Positions 45,115 to 56,241 of a stretch of 64,000 nt of DNA are shown here, in pieces; position 1 is the first letter of the stretch; every line of letters begins with the position of its first letter. Under the pieces are notes generated by a model. It made no database searches and had not been told where the DNA came from. It saw nothing but the letters and a program-made list of their open reading frames with translations. Made by a program: the position numbers and the translations under genes. This stretch comes from Blastocladiella emersonii ATCC 22665 (taxonomy: Eukaryota > Blastocladiomycota > Blastocladiomycetes > Blastocladiales > Blastocladiaceae), in the NCBI GenBank assembly GCA_025594325.1, contig JANHCV010000005.1, forward strand, positions 89,501-153,500. The letters are read 5' to 3'.

Positions 45115-45442
45115 TCGGGCACGGGCTGTGAGACAGCCTGCGAGGCAGCGCCGGCAGGGGGGCCTGGCGCCGGATCACCCAAGCGCCGACTTCACTCCCA
45201 CGCCCTCCTTGCCCACACCCATGATAGACCGGATGAAGCATATGCAAATGCCGCCGGTCGCGCTGCGTATCCCGGAGATCGTGGAGCGAGTGCTCTGCTT
45301 CGCGGTCTGAAGAAGGGAAGCGAGAGTGGACTAAAACGCATGTGCCATGACACAGCGATCACTCCAACTCGGTCCAGTAGCTTGACCGCGCCGCTGGTTT
45401 TCCCATTGCGTTGGGCTCATCTGCGTCGGGTCTTTCAGGCCG

Positions 45443-45466
45443 CGAGACGCGTTCGTTTATCACGTG
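45443..45466. promoter_or_regulatory. Composite ACGCGT-N8-CACGTG element, copy 2
   Basis: The same 24-base block as at 45091-45114, with 22 of 24 bases identical: ACGCGT at 45447-45452, CACGTG at 45461-45466. Conservation of both palindromes and of the TTTAT between them suggests a functional unit or a duplicated fragment. Confidence 0.45.
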
Positions 45467-45554
45467 AGGCGTGAGACACTTTGGTTTATGGTGCCCAATC
45501 AGGTCATGGTTTGCAACATGTCTCAGAAATGAATGTTTCCTCGTTTATTGCTAT

Positions 45555-47227
45555 TTACTGTTTAAGCTCCTTGACGGCGGTCCCGTCGGCGGCGGTGCTT
45601 GCCGCGGCGACGAGCGGGCCAGCGAAGGCGCGCTGCGTGCACTTGATGGTGTTGTTGAGCCACCTTGTGAAGCCGACATCGCGGGGCTACATCGTTCGCG
45701 TCGTGTGAGCAGCAGTTCATTCGCTTAGATCGAGCGGGCGCGGGACGTACCGTGTCGAGGCCCATGAACTGGCGGTGCTTGAGGATGTGTCGCATCTCGA
45801 GAAAGTCGACCCTGTCCGGGTCGGCGGGGTTGGCAAACACCTTGAACAGGGCGTCGAGAACGTTCTTGTTGAGGTCGCGCCCGGTGGCGGCGTAGATGCC
45901 GCGGGCGAGCTCGTCGCGCGAGACGAGGAACGTGCCGTCCTTCTGCGCGTTGGTCGCATCGCGGTGCTTGTCCATGTACAGGGCCATTTCGATATCGTCG
46001 AGGCGGCGGACGGCATCGTTGACGACGACGAACTCGGCAAAGGTGACGCGGTCCTCGTACGCGGGCATGGCGTGGAGCCGCTTGCTGCACTCGAGGACGA
46101 GCGGCAGCTCGGCGTACCCGAGGAGCAGGGCGGCGACCTCGCGTACGGCGATGGTGTCGGTGGCCGGGTCAACGGGCAGGTGGTAGAACTCGAGCTTGAG
46201 CACCTCGTGCTTGAGCCGCTGCATGAACCCGCGGAACTCGAGCAGGTGCAGCGGGCGCTTGCCGTCGGGCCCGAACAGCAGCCGCAGCACGCCGTGGCAG
46301 TGGCGCACCGACAGCACGTCCTGCTCGCGGCGGCCCATGCGGCCAAAGAAGCCCGTCTCGTCGGCCTCGGCGTCGATGAGCTGCGCGAACTCCTCGCGCG
46401 TCAGCAGGCCGTCGCCGTTCTGGTCGAGCGCGCGGAAGGCGAGGTCGAAGTGCTGCTCGGGGACTGGGGATACGGTGAGTTTGGGTTCGGCCGGTGAGGA
46501 GAGCGATTGGACGTACTGAGAAGGAGGGCGGTGAAGAACATGTACTCGGGGAAGGAAATGAGCCCGTCGCCGTCCGTGTCGGCGAGCTTGAAGAACTGGA
46601 GGGCCGAGGCCGTCTTCATGCGGCGGTACGTCTGGTTGTGGTTCAGGGAAGCGAGTGAGGCCAAGTACGACACAGAGTTCGGGATGGCAGAAGCGTACGT
46701 CGTCGACCTTGCCCGCGTGGAAGCGCTCAATGTAGGGCTGCAGGCTGCGCACAAAGTCCTCGGGCGACATGTAGTCCTGGCCGTTCTTGGACTAGACGTC
46801 GGATGCGGGTCAGCTCACGCCGCGGCGGGACTCGAGTAAAGGCGCAGCGGGACACGCACGCGGGTCGCAAAGTACTGGAACACCTTGAACGGGTGCGAGT
46901 AGGCGCGGATCCGGTTCTCGTAGTTGCCGATCTTGCGTTCCTTCCATTCCGACAGGTACTAGGAGCGGCGCGCAAAGCCGAGGCATGAGTCTACACGCTC
47001 CCTCAACGCGGCGGGCGGGTGCCGCGTACCTGGCGCACGCTCCACGGCGCGTCCGAGGCGTCGCGGTCGAGCAGCACGGGGCCCTGCAGGGGCTGCATGA
47101 CCCACTCGGGTGCGGCCTGGGTGGCAGCGTAGCCGAGCGCGGCGACGACCGGGGTCGCGACGAGCAGGCGGCGCCACGCGCGCGACGGCGCCGAGGTGGC
47201 CGCGGTGGCGGCGAAGCGGGCGGCCAT
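45555..47227 (-). CDS. MICU1: MICU1-like mitochondrial EF-hand protein
   Basis: Six exons, 47227-47030, 46958-46860, 46791-46699, 46631-46517, 46463-45751 and 45686-45555, give 449 residues. Residues 1-45 are an Ala/Arg presequence plus a hydrophobic helix (LLVATPVVAALGYAA), as in inner-membrane or intermembrane-space proteins. The MICU signature NYENRIRAYSHPFKVFQYFA and YMSPEDFVRSLQPY follow. Two canonical EF-hand loops are seen, DTDGDGLISFPE (148-159) and DQNGDGLLTREE (182-193), then the helical lobe typical of MICU proteins and a C-terminal Ala-rich helix ending VKELKQ. MICU proteins gate the mitochondrial calcium uniporter by Ca2+ sensing. That reading relies on an MCU partner elsewhere in this genome. 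The gene is divergent from the ING gene (238 bases). Confidence 0.85.
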
Positions 47228-47465
47228 TCCGGGGGTTACTGCTGGGTGCAAGACGCAGTCAGAGATGCATGGGGCGCTATACGCCAGTTGTATGATGATG
47301 GAGGAGCGGGGAGGAGAGAGGAAGGGCGCGGCGCGGTCCCCGTTCTGGACGTCTTCTCTTCGCCGGCCGCGGTTCGCACCCGCTCTCCCCTCGCCGCGAA
47401 CTCGCTCCCGCACTTGGATGGATCACGCCGCCTAACTCGGCGCAACGAGGATATAAACCACTACC

Positions 47466-49145
47466 ATGCAGCTCGGCAAGTCGCCCTACGTGACGTCGTT
47501 CGACATCACGACCTACCTCGAGGACTTTCTGTCCAGTGCGCGCGCTTCATGTCGGGACCCGACCCCATCACACCCGCTGACTGGACCCGGTCTGCGTAGG
47601 CCTCGACAACCTGCCCTCCGAGATCCAGCACCTGCTCTCGGAGCTGCGAGAAAAGGACGTGCAGTACCACGGTCCGTCCGCCCTGTCCGCCCTCAACCCC
47701 CGAACCGAGCCTAACCCATCTTACAGCCACCATGAACACGATCCTGCAAAAGCAGCTGACGCTGCACAAGTACTGGCAGCACAACTCGCCCGCGTCGCAG
47801 GAGAACCGCGTGCAGGACGCCATCCGCGCCGGGTACGCCGCTGCCACCGCCCTCGCCGAGGAGAAGACGCTGCTGTCGCGCAAGCTGCTCGAGCTCGTCG
47901 ACCGCCACATCAAGCGCATGGACACGGACCTCTCGCGCGTCCGCGACGACTGGGCTGGCGTCGCCGCGGCTGCCAACGACGCGGCGGCCGCTGCGCTCAC
48001 GGGCGCGTCACCCGATATGGGCCGCGGTGCTGCTGACACGCCAAGAGGTGGAGTTGCGGCGGCCTCGTCGTCCCGGAGTACGGCTCACTGCCCTACCAGG
48101 CCCCGAAACAACACCATTAACCCACCACTGCTCCCGTGTAGAACGCAAACTCGCCGCGTCGGGTCTCCCACTCGACGGCCCGATGCGCACGCCCGTCGCC
48201 CCCGCCTCCGCATCCTCCTCGTCATCCGCGCGCCGCCGCCGCCCGCGCCGCGACACCGACGACCTGGTCCCTTTGCCGACCGCCATGGGCAGCGCGATCC
48301 ACGGCGCGCTCGCCGCGGGCGGCGTCGGATGGCGCCAGGGCTCCGGTGGACGTCCGCCCGTGATGCCGCCGCCGCCACCGCCCGCGCAGGGCCCGGGCGT
48401 CTCGCTGTCGATCCTGCCGTCGTCCGCCGTCAAGGCACCACGCCGCCGCCCGGGCGCGACCAGCCGGCGCGCTGCCCTCGCTGCGTCGGCCGCCGTCGTG
48501 GCAGCCGCCAGCGGCGACGACGCGCTGTCGCACGACTTTGACGACGACATGACGGGCTCGGCGCTCGGCAGCGTGCTGCCCGAGGACTTTGACGACGACG
48601 TGGTGACGGGCGGCGGGGACGAGGACGAGGACGACGAAGACGACGATGCGAGCGCGCTGCCCCTCGACGACGACGAGGACGACGAGGATGACCGCGGCAC
48701 GCTCGACTACGACGACGATCTCGACCCGGACGACGCCGAGCTCGCGGGCGGCGCCGCGTACGTGCCACCTGCTGCCGCGGCCGCCGCGGCTGTCGCCCCG
48801 CCCGCATCCGGCGGCCGCGCGCGCAGCGCGAGCAGTAGCAGTGGGAGCGCCGGGCGGCGGTACGGCGGGGTGCGGCAGCGCGGGAACCAGGCGGCGGCGG
48901 CGCAGCACCACCACCATCACCACCACCAGCAGCAGGAGGCTGTCATCGAGGAGGAGGCCAACGACGACACGCCGTACTGCTACTGCCGGCACCCGAGCTA
49001 CGGCCAGATGATCGGGTGCGACAACAACAAGGCGTGCCCGTACGAGTGGTTCCACTACGGATGCGTCAACCTCAAGGGCCCGCCGCCCGAGACGTGGTTC
49101 TGCCCCGACTGCCGCAAAACGCTGGGTCTCGCGGCGAATCCGTGA
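47466..49145 (+). CDS. ING-family PHD-finger protein
   Basis: Four exons, 47466-47535, 47600-47671, 47727-48077 and 48142-49145, give 498 residues. The N-terminal ING helix pair is spread over the first three exons (DITTYLEDFLSSLDNLP, QHLLSELREKD, LTLHKYWQHNSP-like). A long linker has Ser, Ala, several acidic runs and a His/Gln stretch (CAC/CAG microsatellite near 48908-48935). The C-terminal PHD finger reads YCYCRHPSYGQMIGC, then CPYEWFHYGC and ETWFCPDC, the H3K4me3-reading type. ING proteins target histone acetyltransferase or deacetylase complexes (yeast Yng1, Yng2, Pho23). Which complex this one serves cannot be told from sequence. The third donor was chosen as GTACGG at 48078 because it fits phase and consensus. 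Confidence 0.92.
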
Positions 49146-49230
49146 TGTTTGGGGGAAAGAGAATGAGCTACGTATATACTACAACAAGTTCGAATGACGG
49201 CTAGGGAGTGCGTGGGCCAGGTAAGCGTCG
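49146..49230. terminator. Shared 3' end region of ING and importin genes
   Basis: 85 bases between opposing stops, with the palindrome GTATATAC at 49172-49179, a TATATA-type element usable on both strands. Confidence 0.4.
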
Positions 49231-52200
49231 TTACGCGCTGCCCGCCGCCGCCTTGGCCGCGGCCTTGGCCTGGTTCTCGGACGCCTTGGCAATGGCCTGC
49301 ATGACCACGTTCTGGTGCTCGGCGGTAGCGCCGGCCGTGAGCTGCTGGTACACGGCGGGGCTGGACGCCTGGAGCGCCGTGAAGGTGGCGGCGAAGGTGA
49401 CGTAGGGGTCGACGTCGTCGAGCGGGGTCTCGAGGTTGAACTCCTCGTCGAGGTCCTCGTCGTCGCTCCAGTCCTCGTCGTCGTCTGCCCACTCGTCGCC
49501 GCCCAGGTCGGCGCGCGCGCGGGCCGCCTGGCCCGCGAGGTGGTGCAGGCCGAGATCCTCCTCCTCGTCCTCCCACCCGTCGCCGTCCTCGTCGTCGCCC
49601 TCGACCACCTCCTCGGCGTCGTCGCCCGCGGCCTCGGCGGTATCGAGGTCCGCGTTGTTGAGCCGCTCGAGCTCCTCCTCGGGGATCTCGTCGATGCCCG
49701 TGAAGAACTTCTCCTGCTCGGCGCGGTTGGCCTCGGCCTTGGGCAGCGTCGACAGGTAGTTGACGAGGGCGCCGAACAGCTGCGGCAGGCCCTGGACCAC
49801 GACCGCGGGCAGGTGCTCGGCGGGGACCGCCGACAGCACCGTGCACAGGGTGATGACGCCGAGCTTCTTGTCGTGGACGCGCGCCATCTTGCCGACGTTG
49901 CCGATCCACGCCGTGAAGAAGGCGGCCGTCATGCCCTTCTCCTCGAGCACGCGCAGCGTGAGCGCCGGGTCGTAGTAGAGCGCCGTGATGCCGACCTCGA
50001 TGGCCGCAATCAGGAACGCCGTCGTCTTGATGGCGCCCGTGCCAATGTGGTGCATGGCGAGGTCGAGGAAGTGCGGCACGAGGTGGTCAATGGACGAGGT
50101 GCCGCGGAGGTACATGAGCATGTTGTGCATCAGGCCGCACCCGACGACGCGGTCGGCCTCGCCGAGGTCCGTGTTGGTCAGGCACAGGTTGATCATGTCG
50201 ACCATGGCCTGCTGGAGCTGCGGCGTGGTGGCGAACTCGCGCTTGCCGTACGAAATGTAGTTCTCGAGCGCGGCGCCCATCTCGCACACGTAGTCGGCCG
50301 CCTCGGACTGCGCGATCTTGTGCAGGCGCTCGAACATGGACCACATGGTCGGCGACACGGCCTTGAGGCTGAAGGTGCACGTGTCGATGAGCTCGAACAC
50401 GTCCGGGTACAGGTCGATGATCTCGTGGTCGAGCACGTAGATGAGCGACGGCAGCATGGCGTTCTCGAGCTGCAGCACAATCTCCTGGTTCTCGTGCACG
50501 CTGAGGACCAGCGTCTGCATCGTCTTGATGACGCCCATGGCCGCCATGGTCTTGTCGGTGGCCGCGTCAAAGTCCATGTCCTGGATGTTGGTCTCGTCGT
50601 AGCCGGCCTCGAACGACTCCTGCGCGTCGGCCATGATGCGCACGAACGTGGCGCCGAGCTGCGTCGCGAGCTCGACGGCGAAGGGCGCCACCTCGGCCGA
50701 GAACTCCTCGACAAACTCCTCCATGACCGTCGACAGCACGTCGAGGTCGATGGTGTTCTGCAGGTCGAGCATCGACTTCATGATGGCGGCAATGTGCGGG
50801 GCCATGGCGTTGCGCACGTGCGGCGTGTGGATCATGGGCTTGAGCGCGAGCGCGGCCTCGACGCGGAGCGGGAGGTCCTCGCCCTCGCCGAGCGCGGCGA
50901 TCGCGGCGTGGAACGCGGTGAGCGCGTGCTGCGGCTGCGAGTACTCGACGTCGGCGAAGGCGGCGACCGTGTCGAGGGCGCGCGCGCGCATGTACTTGAC
51001 GGGCGACGCAAACTCGGGGAACACGAACGACACGAGGAACTCCTCCATCTGCGCGTGCACGGGGCTCTTCTTGCTCAGGCACTGGTTGGCGAGCAGGCCG
51101 AGCATGCGCAGGGCGCCCTCCTTGGCGACGAGCGTCGCGGGGGTCGGCGCGGCGGCGTGGGCGAGCATGACCTGGTGGATGAACTGCACGATGCCCGCGA
51201 AGGTGGCGTTGTTCCGGTTGGTGGCGAGCGACGTGAGCAGCGAGGCGCACCCGGCGCCGGGCGACTTGAAGTCGTCCATGGGGTCGACCTTGCGGTGCAC
51301 GTACTCGGTCGGGTCGTCCTCCCACAGCTCGCGGTCCTCCTCGGAGATGGACAGCTCGGGCAGGATGAAGTGCTCGACGAGCTGCTGCGCGTACGGCTTG
51401 AGGATGGCCCACGTCGCCTTGTTGAGCAGCGCGTCCGAGTAGAAGTTGGCCATGAGGTACTTGACGCGCGGGGACACGAAGGCGCCCGTCTGGATCGACT
51501 GCTCGGTGAGGGCGAGGTACGACCGCAGCAGCGTCGGGACAAAGTTGGCCATGAACAGCTGCGAGAAGGGCTTGTACTTTTTGTCCTCGCGGAAGTTCTC
51601 CGACTTGGAGTTGCCGTAGCGCGAAAAGAGGGTGTTGAAGATGTTGAAGGCCCACTTCTTGGCCTTCCACCACGGGTGCGCGGCCTTGTCGTCGGCGTCG
51701 GCGTTGGCGCCGTAGATGGCGTCGGGCACGACCTTGGCGATGATGCTGCTGAAGAAGTGGCACCAGCCCGTCAGGTTGGTCGGGTCCATGTGCGACTTGG
51801 ACAGGTCCGACTGGATCGAGGCAAAGTAGGTGCGGGCAATCACCTTGACCATCATGGCGGCCTCGGTGTGGTCGTGCTGCACGAGCTCGGTGCCGATCTG
51901 CAGCAGGTACGGGAACACGGACTTGACGATGGCGTTGAGCGGGCCGCGCTCCTTGCGGCCGCGGTACTGGAAGATCTTGACCACCTCCTGCATGGCGAGC
52001 AGGCCGCCGTACACGGCGTTCATGTCGGCCGTGTGCTGCAGGTACTGGCCGACCTGGTCGATGAAGGCGGGCCACTTCTCGGGGAAATCGTGGTTGAGCA
52101 TGAAGTGCAGCGCCGTCACGAACTGCGCGCTACGCGAATGGTGGAGCCGAGTCAGCACGGTCCATAGCCGTAGCGGCGAGCAGAGCGGTCGCACCGAATG

Positions 52201-52487
52201 CTCTGCGAGGCCTGCACGATCGCAGCGACCATCTGCTGGCGGACCACCTCCTTGTCGGCGTCGGGAATCTGGTCGAACCAGCCGCCGCGGACCTTGTTCT
52301 TGAAGGCGACGGCGGCGGCCATGCGCAGGCTCTGGTCCTGCTCGCTCACGGCGATCTGCAGCGCCGACGGCACATAGCCGGGGAGCTTTTCGAGGCGCTT
52401 GACCTCGAGCTCGGCCTGCATGCGCGTGGTCGGATCCGCCGACAGCGTGCTGCCCAGCGCAGCGTAGAGGGGCTGGAGATCGGCCAT
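49231..52487 (-). CDS. Importin-7/8-type karyopherin (NMD5/SXM1 class)
   Basis: Exons 52487-52195 and 52129-49231 (65-nt intron, phase 2) give 1063 residues. This is a nuclear import receptor made of HEAT repeats. The N-terminal importin-beta segment is evident (AELEVKRLEKLPGY, AAAVAFKNKVRGGW), followed by HDFPEKWPAFIDQVGQYL. The middle signature LWEDDPTEYVHRKVDPMDD is characteristic of IPO7/IPO8 and yeast Nmd5/Sxm1. Near residue 930-1000 is the acidic insert (EEVVEGDDEDGDGWEDEEED) that contacts RanGTP or cargo in this class. Cargoes include ribosomal proteins and TFIIS in yeast; here they are not known. I cannot separate NMD5 from SXM1 orthology. Confidence 0.93.
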
Positions 52488-53708
52488 GGTTGTCGATGCG
52501 TAGCGGGTTCGGTGGGGAGGGAGAGGAGCGGCACACGGGGCACTCGCGGGCGAAGCACAGAGGGCGAGAGGGACGTTCGAGCGCGCGCTTCCAGACGTGA
52601 GCGTCGCCGCAAAGGCCAGAGGGGGTAGTGCGCGGGGCGGGCGCGGCGCAGCAGCCAGGGGCTTCTGCTTCGGCGGCGGCGCGGCGGCGGGCGGACGCCG
52701 GGTGGCGTGGCGGAGCTCAAACGGTGCGTGTTTGATCGCGTCACGCGACCTCAGCGTGCCCTGTTGCGAGCCGCTTTCGCTCCCTCGCTTTCGCGGCGTA
52801 GACGTTAATCATGAAGCAAAATGAACTTGACTTGTCGCAATGAGTGAATGAAGTGCCTGGGTGCTATTTTAAATGCCGGTGTCGATTCAGTCGCGACTCT
52901 GGTCAGACCGCGGCGAATCCGAACATTCGGCTGCGTGAACGTTAACCCTCAAAGCGATTGATTTTGCCCTGTACACAGTACCCGCGGATCACGAGCCGCA
53001 TGTCCACAGCGGACCGATGTGTACGCATGCTCGCTCAGACCTGGCCCCCTCTCTCAACGATCAAGGCTTCATGTCAGTGGGCTGCTTGAGCTTTACCGAT
53101 TGATCTCATCGAAGATGTCCTGTTGTTTTCCGCTGCAGCTGCGTGCCAACCCCGCCCGCCAGTTCGCTCGACTTGCTGGTGCGGCGAAGCGGCGGAGCCG
53201 ATGCGCTTTCAGAGCAACTGATTGAGATGATTCTGGGTGATCTACAAGGAGCGCACGGACTTTCTCGAGCTGTTCAAGCGGACTGCCGAAACTTCGCGAA
53301 CTCGTCATTGATGTGGCCATCGAGGCCGCTGGAAAGATGAGCGGCCGGATCGCCATGCTTGAATGATGGTTGGCCACGCTGAGCCCGAGATCGCGTCTCG
53401 GCTCGCGGGTTCAAGTGCATTTTCGTGCCGCAACACTTGTCGACGCAGCGAACGGGGACCTCAACCTGATCCGCTGGTGGTGCTGCGCTCGCTATCCTGT
53501 CGCGATACGCTCCTAGTCACTCGCACTAGACGGTTCCAGCGCAAACGGAATTGCCAATATCGTCTAACGGTGGCTTCAACGAGATGGGAAGCTTGATGCT
53601 GAGGCGACGCGACGCGACACGACGCGTCTGTGAGTCGGCGCTGATCGTCACGCGTCGCGTTTCACCTCGTCCGCGTCGCCGCTTCGCTCCCCTCCACCAC
53701 CGGCTTCC
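52488..53708. other. Intergenic with possible F-box-like remnants
   Basis: 1221 bases. The first 300 are the importin promoter. From about 52850 GC falls. Around 53090-53140 a plus frame reads LPIDLIEDVLLFSAAAA, which looks like the start of an F-box, but frames break soon after and no gene can be built. Tandem GACGCGACGCGAC-type sequence and two ACGCGT sites lie at about 53610-53665, just before the small membrane protein gene. Confidence 0.35.
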
Positions 53709-54175
53709 ATGGATCATCCTGGACCTGCCGCCAACATACCGCAACACGTCGATCGGCTGATTCCGGTGACCTGGCGTGCCGTAAGCCGCGTCGCCTTGGT
53801 CATCCTAGTACTCGGCGCATTTCTCTTCTTCTGGACCTTCTTCATCCTGCCTCGCGACGCGGGCGAGTCGTCCCCGGACAAGCTCGGCTCCAGTAGGGAT
53901 CAGTTACTCTTCATGGCTGTTGCCCTTCAAATGCTCGCCGTTCCCGTCATAAATCTGCCAACTTCGTTGGTCACCGCGGCCAGGAGCGGACGAACCTCTG
54001 AGGTACACGGCATGAATAGACCGCTGGCCGCCATCACTTCTGACGATCACGGTTTGTTCAGTTGGGCACGCTTTCAATCTGCATGGACCTGACACTCGTC
54101 ACCATCGTCTGGATCCTCTTGCACTTTGTGACTGCGATGGTCGCTCACGTCGCTCACACTACCATTTCGGACTGA
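53709..54175 (+). CDS. Small three-TM protein, hypothetical
   Basis: Two exons, 53709-54002 and 54062-54175; the 59-nt intron has GTACAC and CAG ends and a CTGAC branch, phase 0. The product is 135 residues. Three hydrophobic helices are seen: AVSRVALVILVLGAFLFFWT (about 23-46), DQLLFMAVALQMLAVPVINL (about 64-88) and LVTIVWILLHFVTAMVA (after the junction). Without the intron the frame ends in a hydrophilic stub, so the splice restores a coherent membrane protein. GC is lower than in neighbours and no family is recognised. It is preceded by ACGCGT boxes. It resembles in kind, though not clearly in sequence, the membrane fragments at 17.1-18.2 kb. Confidence 0.55.
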
Positions 54176-54748
54176 TCACGTACGCGCTCCACTCCTCCGC
54201 AACTCTACTCAGTGCCACCGATCCTGAGCACGCCTTCTAACCCGTCGATCGAATGCCAGTGTCCTGCCGCATGCCCTCCCGCGCGCGTCCACCATGGCCG
54301 CTTGCCCTACCGCATAGTCTACCGTGCTGCTCGCGCCCGCTGCAACCAACCTGGCGGCTCCTTGAAGTTGTCCGCGCTCGCCAATACTGCTCGACTTCGA
54401 CAACGCGACGCGCCAGCTTGGCAGACGTGCCCATCGCGTCGCGGCCAAGCTGTACCGTCGCGGTGGCGGCTCCCTCCCGTTTTTCCTGTATTCCATTCCT
54501 GTCGTGTCCTGTATCCGTTTACGCTGGGCTGCGTGAACAAGAGTGATAAACCTGTATCTTTTCCAACGTGAACCTCGTACTTTGTGTAGCGGCCATGGTC
54601 ATGGCCCGCGGACGAGACCTTCGCGGTAACGACGCGTCGTCCGCTTCCACGAGAATCCCTCTGCCGCTAAGAGTGGTCGCTATGGGAAGAATGTATACAC
54701 AAAAAGGGACTAGTAGCTGCGCGAGACCGCTCGACTCGACGCGCCGCC
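54176..54748. other. Convergent gap, no gene recognised
   Basis: 573 bases. A TGTATACA palindrome at about 54693-54700 lies near the LIA1 stop and is its likely 3' signal. Open frames here are shadows without coding character. Confidence 0.35.
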
Positions 54749-55864
54749 TTAGTGGCCGGCCTGGAGCCCGTTGGCGTACTGGAGCTCGCCCGAGTTTTCG
54801 TACTCCCACATGTCGACGCCGACGACGCACGACTCGCGGACGACCGCGTCCGAGTCCTGGGCAAACTTCTGGAGCAGCGGGAGGCACTCCGGGGTGCCGA
54901 TCGAGCCGAGCGCCTCGGCCGCCTCGTGGCGGACCATGCCCTGCTCGGACGCGTCCATGAGCACCTTGGACAGCGACGGGACCGACGCCGGGTGCTGCAG
55001 CTGACCGAACACGTAGGCTGTAGATGGAGGGAGGTTCGGACCGAGGTTCGTTAGTCAGCACGCGCGTGTCATTCCGAACCAAGGTGAAACCCGTACCGAT
55101 CTCGTGGCGGAACAGGGCCGACTTATCGCCGAACCCGTCAGCGAGAGCGAGGACAGCCTCCTCGTTGCCGAGGTTGCGGAGCGAGAACATGGCGCGGTAC
55201 CGCTTGAAGAGCGGGAGCGATGCGTCGAGGAGGATAGCGCGGAGGCGGGGCACGTCGCTCGCCTCGTCGATGGGGAGCGGCGGCGCCGGGTCGACGGACG
55301 CGTACGCGGACTCGGACCGCTTGCCCTCGTCCTTGCCCTCCCACTGGAGCAGGTCGAGGGCGAGCTCGCACGTCTCGCGCACCTCGACGGGCGCGGCCGC
55401 GTCGTCGCGGTACCGCTGCAGCAGCGGGATCACCGACGCGTCGCCGATGGCGCCGAGCGCCTCGGCCGCCTCGTGCCGCACCATCGGGTCCTCGCCCTCG
55501 GTCTCGAGCACCGACGACAGCACGGGGATCGCCGCGGGCAGCTTCATCTGGCCGAGGACGTACGCGAGCTCGTGCTTGAGCAGCGCAGACTCGTCGGCGA
55601 AGCCTAGAACGGCCGGGTGGCGGCGGCACGTCAGTGGCCTGTGCGCCAGCCGGCTTGCAAGCAGCGCTCCGTCGTACCCTTGCCGATAGCATCAATGGCG
55701 TCCGCCGTCTTGAGCGCCTTGAGGGTGAAGAGGGCGCGGAAGCGCTCGGCCATGGGGAGCACCTTGTCGAGCAGGGCGGCGCCGAGGCGCTGCACGGTCG
55801 CGGGGTCGTTGCGCGCGGCCTCAATGGCGGCATCGCCCGAGGGGAAGTCGTAGTCGACGGCCAT
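54749..55864 (-). CDS. LIA1: Deoxyhypusine hydroxylase
   Basis: Exons 55864-55678, 55603-55097 and 55017-54749 give 320 residues (yeast Lia1 is 325). It is a di-iron enzyme that hydroxylates deoxyhypusine on translation factor eIF5A, completing hypusine. It has eight HEAT-like repeats in two halves. The four metal-binding His-Glu pairs are visible: [41 protein letters not shown] and [14 protein letters not shown]. The second intron splits the third pair and the joined sequence restores the expected RHEIAYV, supporting the model. It acts in the cytosol. No anomaly seen. Confidence 0.96.
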
Positions 55865-56241
55865 TTTTTCGTTTCGTTTTCGTTGATGCGTAGGCTCACG
55901 TCCGTCGTGGTTCCGAGTCGGAAGAGCGAGAGAGCGGCCGAGTCGCGACTCGGCAGCAGGCCGCCCCGATGGCGCCGATTGCGGCTCATCGACTGCACCC
56001 CACGTGATGCGTTGGAAGGGACGGCCAGGGTGGCGCAGAATCTGATGTCTACCGCATCATCGGATACTGGCTTTTTCCGTGCGGACGTGAGCGGGGTCGT
56101 TGGCCGGAACCGGGGCCAGCGCGAGGAGAGGCGAGGGAGGTGAGGAGGAGGGTCACATCAGGGCGGCCATCACGATCACGAAGGAACGGGGCCAGCGGCG
56201 CCACGGCTGCAGGCCATATATAATTTAGGAGGGACAGGGAC
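55865..56241. other. LIA1 promoter and 3' flank of Gln-rich gene
   Basis: 377 bases. TATATAA at 56217-56223 lies just beyond the stop of the Gln-rich gene (minus strand) and is its probable 3' signal. The rest is presumably LIA1 promoter. No gene was seen. Confidence 0.4.

Larger units (their letters stand above)
44654..45554. other. Long convergent gap between adhesin and MICU1-like genes
   Basis: 901 bases, lower in GC than the flanks. The frame at 44869-45474 (plus) is open but Arg/Ser/Ala-mixed without family or good start, so no gene is called. It holds two near-identical composite elements (separate entries) and AT-rich stretches (44745-44770, 45535-45560) that may be 3' end signals. 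A non-coding or very small transcript could exist here. Confidence 0.4.

Noticed and set aside
44869-45474. 201-codon plus-strand frame in the adhesin/MICU1 gap
   Set aside because: Random-looking mix, no family, no splice or start support; kept only as intergenic.
49315-52167. 950-codon open frame antisense to the importin gene
   Set aside because: It is the mirror of a clearly homologous karyopherin; long antisense frames are expected when third positions are G/C-rich. The product is an Arg/Glu/Val mix without family.
53090-53400. Possible F-box gene before the 3-TM protein
   Set aside because: One F-box-like phrase is visible but frames break at once and no exon chain could be built.
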